From Synechococcus sp. UW140 (GTDB lineage: Bacteria; Cyanobacteriota; Cyanobacteriia; PCC-6307; Cyanobiaceae): a stretch of DNA of 6,785 nucleotides. Position numbers and translations under genes: made by a program. Under the pieces are notes generated by a model that saw nothing but the letters and a program-made list of their open reading frames with translations, had not been told where the DNA came from and searched no databases. Positions within the stretch are counted from its first letter, which is position 1, and each line of letters starts with the position of its first letter. The stretch lies in assembly GCA_945878795.1 (NCBI GenBank), contig CAMDWF010000126.1, positions 1 through 6,785 of the forward strand, in the 5' to 3' direction. Positions 1 to 5,245 of the stretch are shown piece after piece.

Positions 1-9
1 GACCACTCG

Positions 10-720
10 TTACTCAAGGCGTTGCAAAAGCACACCCTCGTAATCCAGGGCCCGGAATACCGGTGCCGGGTCGCTGAAGCCGGCCGCTTCCACCAAGGCA
101 GCCAATCGGGACGATCCGATCGGATGGACAGCTTCTGTGAGTCCACGCAGGGGTTCCTCGTTGCCGGTGGTTACCCCATCCAGGGGACCAGCTGCCAGCT
201 GAAACGCCAGTCGCGCCGCCGCCAATTGCTCCTGGAGTGCCGACTTCCCACCCTGCATCAGATCCACCAGAAGCACCTGCCCGCCCGGCCGCAGGCTGCG
301 GGCTAGGGCTGTGAGAAATTTCAGTTTGCTGCCGTCATCGGGGAGGCCCTGCAGCACGAGAACCGCAAGGGCGCCGTCGAAGCCCTTGGTGGTATTGAGA
401 TCTTCGAGCCTGGCGTCCTGCCAGGTGATGCCTTCGCCGGCGTTGCCTCGCTCGCTGGTCAATCTTTCCCGAGCGGCTGCCAACATTGCCGGGGAAGGAT
501 CGATTGCGGTCAGTCGCCAATCAGGGCGTTGGCGCCGGGCTTCCAGCAATTCGGCGCCCGTGCCGCAGCCGGCAACCAAGATGGCGGCGCCTGGCGTTGA
601 CCCCAAGGGGGAGGTGGCCAGCAGGGCAACCCCAAGGCGGGCAAGGCTGCTATACCCGGGAATCACGAGCTGGGCAATGCGGTCGTAGCGGGCTGCGGCG
701 GTAAAGGACAAGGCACCCAA
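10..720 (-). CDS. Class I SAM-dependent methyltransferase, substrate unknown
   Basis: A 236-residue protein with a Rossmann methyltransferase fold. Seen: motif I VAGCGTG at about residues 49-55, the acidic residue ending strand 2 at D74 (AIDPSPAML), an acidic DARLEDL segment at 102-108, and the post-motif LRPGG at 143-147 followed by a hydrophobic strand. The N-terminal PGYSSL stretch (21-26) ahead of motif I and the overall length recall CmoA/UbiE-like enzymes. I see no basis for assigning carboxy-SAM use or a specific substrate, so the call stays generic. The start is TTG at 718-720. The frame stays open further upstream but has no ATG there and would run through an Arg-rich stretch encoded by the AGG repeat, so TTG is the best available choice. 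No Shine-Dalgarno site lies at normal spacing. The gene diverges from the ferredoxin gene. The family call is firm; the exact start is uncertain. Confidence 0.88.
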   Translation of the reverse strand: MGALSFTAAARYDRIAQLVIPGYSSLARLGVALLATSPLGSTPGAAILVAGCGTGAELLEARRQRPDWRLTAIDPSPAMLAAARERLTSERGNAGEGITWQDARLEDLNTTKGFDGALAVLVLQGLPDDGSKLKFLTALARSLRPGGQVLLVDLMQGGKSALQEQLAAARLAFQLAAGPLDGVTTGNEEPLRGLTEAVHPIGSSRLAALVEAAGFSDPAPVFRALDYEGVLLQRLE

Positions 721-753
721 GCGATAGCGGAATGCTAAGCAGCGCCACCGCCG

Positions 754-777
754 CCTCCTCCTCCTCCTCCTCCTCCT
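754..777. repeat. (CCT)8 trinucleotide microsatellite
   Basis: Eight uninterrupted CCT units, preceded by GCC/ACC/GCC-type triplets and followed by CTCTC. Read on the minus strand it is (AGG)8, a polypurine run in the leader of the methyltransferase gene, ending 33 nt before its TTG start. AGG is the core of a Shine-Dalgarno site but the distance is too long for direct use. Copy-number change would alter leader length in 3-nt steps without shifting any frame. Confidence 0.9.
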
Positions 778-838
778 CTCTTTGCGACACGCGGTTGCAA
801 GCCTGCCCTGCTTAGGGAATCGGGGCGGGACGTGTCTT

Positions 839-861
839 AAGTTATGAAGCGCCCATAACTT
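839..861. promoter_or_regulatory. Perfect 8-bp inverted repeat (AAGTTATG-N7-CATAACTT), candidate operator or 5' hairpin
   Basis: The arms AAGTTATG (839-846) and CATAACTT (854-861) are exact reverse complements around a 7-nt spacer. The right arm ends 8 nt before the GTG of the ferredoxin gene. It is an AT-rich island in GC-rich DNA, and the symmetry places a CATAAC hexamer (-10-like) on each strand. It could be a dimeric regulator site, a pair of -10 elements for the divergent genes, or an RNA hairpin that hides the ferredoxin start. I cannot name a regulator; it does not match the NtcA (GTA-N8-TAC) consensus. Confidence 0.5.
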
Positions 862-869
862 GATCCACC

Positions 870-1232
870 GTGCCCACCATCCGTTTTGAAAAGGAAGGCC
901 AGCAGGTGGGTTGCATCGAGGGGGCGAACCTGCGCAAAGCAGCCCTTGATGCCGGCATCAACCCCTACAAGGGCCTCAACAATTTCAACAACTGCGGTGG
1001 TTTGGGCCAGTGCGGCACTTGCGTGATGGAAGTAGTTGAGGGGGGCCGCAACCTTTCCCCCCGCAGCGATGTCGAGGAGGTTTATCTCGCCGACCGCCCC
1101 GCCAACTACCGCCTGAGCTGCCGCACCACTGTCAACGGTGATGTCACCGTGCGGACCAATCCCGGTGACGGGGTCGGCAAGGGCTCCAACAGCCTGGTAG
1201 GCGCCCTCAAGGCCCTGGTGGGCCGCAGCTGA
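870..1232 (+). CDS. Small 2Fe-2S ferredoxin (plant/adrenodoxin superfamily)
   Basis: A 120-residue soluble electron carrier of the beta-grasp 2Fe-2S superfamily. Cluster ligands are visible as C42, C48 and C51 (NNCGGLGQCGTC) plus C84 (RLSC). The spacing C-x5-C-x2-C-x32-C differs from classic photosynthetic ferredoxin PetF (C-x4-C-x2-C-x29-C) and shares the x5 of adrenodoxin-type proteins. This is therefore not the main photosystem I ferredoxin. The N-terminus (PTIRFEKEGQQVGC) and GANLRKAALDAGI helix are typical of the fold; the last ~25 residues are a Gly/Ser/Leu-containing extension. It resembles the auxiliary cyanobacterial ferredoxins of the slr0148 kind (from memory, not searched). The start is GTG at 870; no clear Shine-Dalgarno site. 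The ArsC/Spx-like gene begins 8 nt after its stop, so the two are probably one transcript. Confidence 0.93.
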   Translation: MPTIRFEKEGQQVGCIEGANLRKAALDAGINPYKGLNNFNNCGGLGQCGTCVMEVVEGGRNLSPRSDVEEVYLADRPANYRLSCRTTVNGDVTVRTNPGDGVGKGSNSLVGALKALVGRS

Positions 1233-1240
1233 ATTTGTCC

Positions 1241-1618
1241 ATGGCCATCAACGAAGAGACCGGTGCCATCCTTTACGGCTACAAGAGCTGTGGCACCTGT
1301 CGAAAAGCTTTGGGCTGGTTAAAAGACCATGGACTTGAGTTGCCCATGGTCGACATCACCAAGACTCCACCCACCCCCGATCTGTTGCGTCGCGCCCTGG
1401 CCCAGGCAGGTGGCCGATCCCGCCTGCTCAATACCAGCGGCCAGAGCTACCGCGCCCTGGGCGCCGTTGTTGTCAAGGCAATGGCAGATGGGCCGTTGCT
1501 GCAGGCCCTCGCGGACGATGGTCGCCTGATCAAACGTCCTTTTCTGGTCACCCCAACCGGCCCCATCCTCACCGGATTTCGTCAGGACGAGTGGGAGCAG
1601 GTCCTGCTGAGCCCCTGA
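1241..1618 (+). CDS. ArsC/Spx-family thioredoxin-fold protein with CxxC motif
   Basis: A 125-residue protein of the ArsC/Spx/YffB family. Seen from the ATG at 1241: the GYKSCGTCRKALGWL active-site segment with C17 and C20, a middle LLNTSGQSYRALG segment (62-74), and LIKRPFLV (97-104) near the C-terminus, all in family order. The CxxC and the following RKA/W pattern are more like Spx/MgsR than classical arsenate reductase, which has a single N-terminal Cys plus an Arg triad. Arsenate reduction is not supported, and Spx-like RNA polymerase binding is unproven in cyanobacteria, so I infer only a thiol-redox role. An in-frame TTG at 1235 would add two residues; ATG is preferred. It follows the ferredoxin gene by 8 nt. 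Its last 50 nt overlap the 3' end of the opposite-strand membrane-protein gene. Confidence 0.9.
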   Translation: MAINEETGAILYGYKSCGTCRKALGWLKDHGLELPMVDITKTPPTPDLLRRALAQAGGRSRLLNTSGQSYRALGAVVVKAMADGPLLQALADDGRLIKRPFLVTPTGPILTGFRQDEWEQVLLSP

Positions 1619-3155
1619 TCCCGCCTTGGTTCGCTGCAGGCCCCCCGGGCCGATCGGAACCACCAAGGCCCATCAGCTGATCCAGTTCGTCGATCAGTTC
1701 GTCGATACCCGCCCGGTTGATTTGGCTGAGGTAGTTGCGCTTGAGCGCTTCCAACAAGGCGCACAGCAGCTGTTGGGAGCGCTCAAGGTTCGGGCCCTGC
1801 TCCAGGGAGGCGGCCAGCTCCTCCCAGAAGCGGTCCAGACAGCGCTGAAGCAGGGCAAGTTGTTGGTCATCCCTGTGGCCCAGCCGATCCCCCGTGCTGC
1901 GGCTGATGTCGATGAGGCTCTCCACCATGCCGCCGGCCAATTGGCGGCTAAACCCTTTTTCCATCTCCAGCAGCGGTTGCAGCCCCCTCAGGGAGGTAGG
2001 AATCAGCGACGATTGCAGGCTGTGCTGCAACGCATGGCCCAAAACCCCCTGCAATTCAGGGGCCAGGCGAGGGGCCACCTCCACCAGCAGCATCGGACCC
2101 CAAATCCGCAGCAGCTCAAGCAGTTGGCGATCCCGGGGCGCGAGCACACTTCGGTCGCTGCGCAGGGAGCGGATCCGCTCCGGCCAGCGCCGGGAACGAA
2201 TCAGCTGCTGCAGGCCGTCCAGCAGCTGTAACGCCAGCACCTCGAACAGCTCGACTGCCAGCAGAGCCACCACGCCCCGGCTGATCACGGCCCGCAGCGG
2301 CTCAATGCTGATCAGCCGGCTGGTCTGTAGCCGCTCGAGGACCGGCACCAACCGGAGCCAGCGCCAAAATGGCAACAGCAGGGGCAGATCGATCCAGCGC
2401 CGCAACAGGGCCTGATTCCAGCTCAGACCAGGTAGACGGCGCCGCAGCCGCACCGCCCGCAAAAGAATGTCGAAGAGAAAGACGCTCTGGAACAGCACCA
2501 GGTCGTAGCGCCAGAAGTGGTCCGTGGGCCGGCCATTGTTGTCGATCGAGCGCCAGTAGTTGGTGGCCACGAGGGGCAGCACCTCTTTGTTCCAGAAGCG
2601 GCGCTCCGATTTCCAGATTTGGCTGTTGAGCCGATGGGGATCGAGCAATTGGGCGGCGGACTCCTTGGCCGAGTCAAGATTGGCCCGGTTGCGCAGGCGG
2701 AATTTGATCTTTTCCAGGGTGCCAGAGGCCCCCGTCGCTTCGAAGGGATTGGTATCGATCATCTGCTCGTTGAGCCGGATCTGGCGCCGCAACAGGCGGA
2801 TCTGTTCCGGCGATAGAGCGAGGGGCACTCCGGCAGGGGCGGGTTGGAGCATGGCCTGGTCCAACTCTTGGAAACTGCGCTGGTAGGCCTGGGTTTCCCG
2901 GTGGGGCTCAATACCCTTGATCGGGTCCATCCAGGGCGTCACATCAGGCAGGAAGCGCAGCGGCAGGGCGAGGGGTGCAGATGGAATCGGATAAAGATTG
3001 CGTTGCAGCCAGAAGGTCCTCAGCGGCACATAGCTGAGGTCGAAGAACACCCACAGCAAATTGATGGTCGCCCAGATCGCCACAAAGCGATCCCAACTCC
3101 GCCCAAGGCGATGGGCCGGTACCGGCAAGGCGGCATGCCAGCGGGGGCGAGCCAT
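1569..3155 (-). CDS. Conserved-looking membrane protein of unknown function (528 aa)
   Basis: I do not recognise a named domain. Seen: a basic N-terminus, then a strong hydrophobic segment at about residues 22-46 (RFVAIWATINLLWVFFDLS), a long polar region (75-215) with charged helices, a second hydrophobic segment at 217-236 followed by a basic RLRRRL patch, an amphipathic Trp/Leu/Arg stretch at 250-285 and a hydrophobic segment at 292-313. The C-terminal half (335-497) is helical-looking and Leu-rich. The 250-313 region is vaguely like voltage-sensor/ion-channel helices in other cyanobacterial hypotheticals, but this is weak. The tail from about 498 is Gly/Pro-rich and its last ~16 codons overlap the ArsC/Spx-like gene. 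The start is ATG with an AGG 5-6 nt upstream; a stop lies upstream at 3180-3182. It diverges from lepB across 63 nt. Confidence 0.85.
   Translation of the reverse strand: MARPRWHAALPVPAHRLGRSWDRFVAIWATINLLWVFFDLSYVPLRTFWLQRNLYPIPSAPLALPLRFLPDVTPWMDPIKGIEPHRETQAYQRSFQELDQAMLQPAPAGVPLALSPEQIRLLRRQIRLNEQMIDTNPFEATGASGTLEKIKFRLRNRANLDSAKESAAQLLDPHRLNSQIWKSERRFWNKEVLPLVATNYWRSIDNNGRPTDHFWRYDLVLFQSVFLFDILLRAVRLRRRLPGLSWNQALLRRWIDLPLLLPFWRWLRLVPVLERLQTSRLISIEPLRAVISRGVVALLAVELFEVLALQLLDGLQQLIRSRRWPERIRSLRSDRSVLAPRDRQLLELLRIWGPMLLVEVAPRLAPELQGVLGHALQHSLQSSLIPTSLRGLQPLLEMEKGFSRQLAGGMVESLIDISRSTGDRLGHRDDQQLALLQRCLDRFWEELAASLEQGPNLERSQQLLCALLEALKRNYLSQINRAGIDELIDELDQLMGLGGSDRPGGPAANQGGIRGSAGPAPTRPDEIR
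1623..1669. terminator. Terminator-like compound hairpin after the ArsC/Spx-like gene
   Basis: GCCTTGGT (1623-1630) is the exact reverse complement of ACCAAGGC (1662-1669), and GGCCC/GGGCC (1639-1643/1647-1651) forms a nested 5-bp stem. The structure starts 4 nt after the plus-strand stop codon at 1616-1618, the usual place for a 3' hairpin. No T-tract follows, so this is not a textbook intrinsic terminator; it may only stabilise the mRNA end. On the minus strand the same bases encode residues ~496-511 of the 528-aa protein. Confidence 0.4.
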
Positions 3156-3210
3156 GGGGGCCTGACGGCTGGGGAGTGCCTACTCTGGCTGGAACCCCGA
3201 CCTACCTGAC

Positions 3211-3214
3211 GGAG
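3211..3214 (+). promoter_or_regulatory. lepB: Shine-Dalgarno site deciding the lepB TTG start
   Basis: GGAG lies 4 nt before the TTG at 3219-3221. No ATG or GTG in the same frame precedes the conserved part of LepB with a better site, so this supports the TTG start. Confidence 0.55.
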
Positions 3215-3218
3215 TGCC

Positions 3219-3977
3219 TTGAGCCCGAAGGAATCCCAGGCCCATTCCCCCGCTGTCGACGCACCAGACACCCGGGTTAATCCCACCCGATCCCGGCGCC
3301 CTGATCGGGACGAAGATCCTGAAAACCCCTGGGCCTTCTGGCGCAGCTTGGTGTTGACCCTGGCCGTGGCCCTGGGGATTCGCCAGTTTCTGCTCGAGGC
3401 CCGCTACATCCCTTCCGGATCGATGCTGCCAGGTCTCCAGCTCCAGGATCGCCTGCTGGTGGAGAAGCTGAGCTATCGAGGCCGGGCGCCCCAGCGCGGC
3501 GAAATAATTGTTTTCCATGCCCCCCATCACTTCGACCCGGTGCTTAGCCCCCAGCAGCCCCGTGGTCCCCTCACCTGCCTCCTGGTCAACATTCCCGTCA
3601 TCGGTTCCCTGGAGGGCCTTCAACAGCCCGCCTGCGATGCATACATCAAGCGGGTTATAGGCCTTCCCGGCGAGAGGGTGGCGGTCGATCCCAGCGGCCG
3701 GGTGTCCATCAACGGCCAGAGGCTGGCAGAGCCCTACGTCAAGAATTCCTGCCCGGTAAACGCCCAGGGGGTCGGCCCTTGCCTGACCCTCGATGTAGTG
3801 GTGCCCCCGAACCATGTGCTCGTGCTGGGCGATAACAGGGGCAACAGTTGGGATGGCCGCTTCTGGCCCGGCGGGCCCTTTCTGCCCCAGAGCGAGATCA
3901 TTGGTAGAGCCTTCTGGCGCTTCTACCCCTTCAACAAGATGGGAAGCCTGGGACCAACCACTCAGTCACAGCAGTAA
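3219..3977 (+). CDS. lepB: Signal peptidase I (S26 family)
   Basis: A 252-residue membrane-bound serine/lysine protease that cleaves signal peptides from secreted and thylakoid-lumen or periplasmic precursors after Sec or Tat export. Seen: a charged, Pro-rich cytoplasmic N-terminus (1-38), one membrane anchor at about 41-60, box B with the catalytic serine S68 (PSGSML), box C (DRLLVEKLSY), box D with the catalytic lysine K144 (YIKRVIGLPGE) and box E GDNRGNSWDGR (204-214). All catalytic elements are intact. Between boxes C and D sits a longer insert (about 101-139) with Cys120 and Cys139, and a further pair Cys178/Cys188 lies in a surface loop; these could form disulfides on the outer face (inference). 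The insert resembles marine Synechococcus homologues as I recall them. The start is TTG, backed by GGAG 4 nt upstream. The last 47 bp overlap the dihydroorotase-like gene, within the variable tail after FYPFNKMG. Confidence 0.96.
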   Translation: MSPKESQAHSPAVDAPDTRVNPTRSRRPDRDEDPENPWAFWRSLVLTLAVALGIRQFLLEARYIPSGSMLPGLQLQDRLLVEKLSYRGRAPQRGEIIVFHAPHHFDPVLSPQQPRGPLTCLLVNIPVIGSLEGLQQPACDAYIKRVIGLPGERVAVDPSGRVSINGQRLAEPYVKNSCPVNAQGVGPCLTLDVVVPPNHVLVLGDNRGNSWDGRFWPGGPFLPQSEIIGRAFWRFYPFNKMGSLGPTTQSQQ

Positions 3978-5229
3978 GTCCGCTGGCGACCACTTGACCA
4001 ACCATGGGTCGCTCTAGCCAGGGCTGGTTCGCAGCCAAGGACCTTGCGCTCTGAGCATTCCAGAGCCAGTGCTTTTCGGCATCAAAGAGAAGCCAACGTT
4101 GGCTGCCGGGGGCCAAGACCTCTTCCTCCACACCCAGAAAACGGGCGGGACCCCAGCACAGCCTTTCCCACAAAAGGGTTGGCTGCCAGCCGTGACCACG
4201 CACCAGTTCCTGCCAAAGCAGGGGCAGCACCAGTCCATGGCCCGCCAGGCCCCCAGGGCGCTGGTCGAGGGGCAAGAGTTGTTCTTCCGCATCTAGGGGC
4301 TGGTGGTGAACCGCCACGGCGCTGATAACGCCATCGGCCAGGGCCTGGATCAGGGCCCGTCGGTCTCCAGGGCCCCCTAGGGACGGGACCAGTTTCCAGC
4401 CCTCATCAGCCAACTCCAGAGCACCACTGTCGCTGATCAGGTGCCACCAGCAGACACTGGCCAAGGGGTGCTGGGGCTGGTGTTGGCGCAGCAGGGAGAC
4501 CCCTTCGGCGGTGGAGAGATTCATCAGCCTTAGTCGGGCTTGGGGGAGGCGGCCCGCCAGGGTGAGCAAGGTCTGCAAAGGCAGGATTTCGCTAAGGGCC
4601 GGATCCACCGGCCAACCGGCCCGCAAAGCCTCCACCCGCTCGCGCACGAACCCATCGCGGCAGAGGGTGTCGTCCCGCACCGGCAGCAGGATGGGTTGGT
4701 CGTCCATTTCCGCCAGGCTCAGGCCCCGTTCCAGCAGCCCCAAGGGGGGCAGGCTGTCCCCAGCGGCCAGCCCGATCGCACCGGCCGCCAACTGGTCCCC
4801 GTGGCCGGCCAGGTGCCGATCCTGGCCTTCGAGGCTGAAGCTGCCCCAAAGGTGCAAATGCATCGGCGCCGGCCAACGCAGCCCCACCAGCCGCTCGGGC
4901 CGGTCCCTCCAAGCGCTGGCCCAGGGCAGCAGCGCCACACTGCCGTAGCCCCCCGCAGCGGCAGCCGCCAAGAGGCTGGCCAGGGTTTCGGCCCGGCCCA
5001 AGTAGGGGTCATCCAAAACGCTGTAGGGATCCACCAGGGGAGGGGCCAGCCAGCAGGTTTGGGCATCGATGGTTTGGCAAGGGCCCTGCCAGGGCCCTTG
5101 CAGGCCCCCAGGTTCAGCCAGGGCCTGTAGCCGCTGGCCGCTGATCAGGGCATCCACCACTTTGGTCGGGCGACCCGGGCCCTCCATCAGGTTGACCCGG
5201 TGCAGCAGCAGCAGGTGCGGGTCGTTCAT
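3931..5229 (-). CDS. pyrC: Dihydroorotase-like protein lacking the catalytic metal ligands
   Basis: A 432-residue amidohydrolase-fold protein of the dihydroorotase family. Family landmarks are recognisable but the catalytic ones are changed: the DxHxH metal motif is D67-P-Y-S-V71, the HAED-type ligand is V184-R-D-D, the HlST ligand is N237-L-S-T, PHHL is W-W-H-L (261-264), and the catalytic Asp of TDHAPH is V307 (AVAVHHQP). Structural parts persist: the AAAAAGGYGSVALLP helix-strand (88-102), PGGLAGHGLVLPLL (325-338) and a C-terminal GQVVASGLTAVTEW strand pair. A true dihydroorotase activity is thus unlikely. In other bacteria inactive dihydroorotase homologues (PyrC', pseudo-DHO) scaffold aspartate transcarbamoylase PyrB; a similar role is inferred here. 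The symbol pyrC is the customary homology label only. The ATG has GAGG 5 nt upstream. It follows the phosphatase gene by 16 nt and overlaps lepB tail-to-tail by 47 bp. Confidence 0.9.
   Translation of the reverse strand: MNDPHLLLLHRVNLMEGPGRPTKVVDALISGQRLQALAEPGGLQGPWQGPCQTIDAQTCWLAPPLVDPYSVLDDPYLGRAETLASLLAAAAAGGYGSVALLPWASAWRDRPERLVGLRWPAPMHLHLWGSFSLEGQDRHLAGHGDQLAAGAIGLAAGDSLPPLGLLERGLSLAEMDDQPILLPVRDDTLCRDGFVRERVEALRAGWPVDPALSEILPLQTLLTLAGRLPQARLRLMNLSTAEGVSLLRQHQPQHPLASVCWWHLISDSGALELADEGWKLVPSLGGPGDRRALIQALADGVISAVAVHHQPLDAEEQLLPLDQRPGGLAGHGLVLPLLWQELVRGHGWQPTLLWERLCWGPARFLGVEEEVLAPGSQRWLLFDAEKHWLWNAQSARSLAANQPWLERPMVGQVVASGLTAVTEWLVPGFPSC
3986..4012. terminator. Weak hairpin downstream of lepB
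   Basis: GCGACC (3986-3991) and GGTCGC (4007-4012) are exact complements around a 15-nt loop that holds an alternative GACC for pairing. It starts 8 nt after the lepB stop, inside the opposite-strand dihydroorotase-like gene. There is no T-tract and the stem is short; it may be coincidence. Confidence 0.2.
5077..5101. repeat. Perfect palindrome, 12-bp arms with a 1-nt centre, inside the dihydroorotase-like gene
   Basis: GCAAGGGCCCTG (5077-5088) and CAGGGCCCTTGC (5090-5101) are exact reverse complements separated by one C. In the minus-strand mRNA this folds into an 11-bp GC-rich stem with a 3-nt loop, about 130-150 nt into the coding sequence, encoding roughly residues 43-51 (LQGPWQGPC). No U-tract follows. 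This protein segment lies before the first conserved motif and looks variable. Confidence 0.6.
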
Positions 5230-5234
5230 GGGGG

Positions 5235-5238
5235 CCTC
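5235..5238 (-). promoter_or_regulatory. Shine-Dalgarno site of the dihydroorotase-like gene
   Basis: Minus-strand GAGG sits 5 nt before the ATG (5227-5229), within the 16-nt gap after the phosphatase stop. It is one of the clearer ribosome-binding sites in the window and fixes the ATG start of the second gene of this operon. Confidence 0.55.
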
Positions 5239-5245
5239 AGCCGGC

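Noticed and set aside
311..688. Open frame of 125 codons on the plus strand
   Set aside because: It is antisense to the methyltransferase motifs and has an Arg/Ser/Pro-rich composition typical of a shadow frame.
782..800. Imperfect inverted repeat TTGCGA-N7-TTGCAA in the divergent intergenic region
   Set aside because: The arms are only 6 bp with one mismatch; too weak to separate from background, though its spacer equals that of the 839-861 repeat.
1626..2231. Open frame of 201 codons on the plus strand downstream of the ArsC/Spx-like gene
   Set aside because: It is antisense to the helical C-terminal half of the 528-aa protein, Gln/Leu-rich without a domain, and has no convincing ribosome-binding site.
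3180..3815. Open frame of 211 codons on the minus strand opposite lepB
   Set aside because: It lies wholly antisense to most of lepB, whose catalytic motifs are intact; composition is that of a shadow frame.
3904..3926. Imperfect hairpin (GTAGAGCC / GGC-bulge-TCTAC) just past the dihydroorotase-like stop, minus strand
   Set aside because: It encodes the conserved GRAFWRFYPF segment of LepB, contains a bulge and lacks a U-tract, so chance is the simpler reading.
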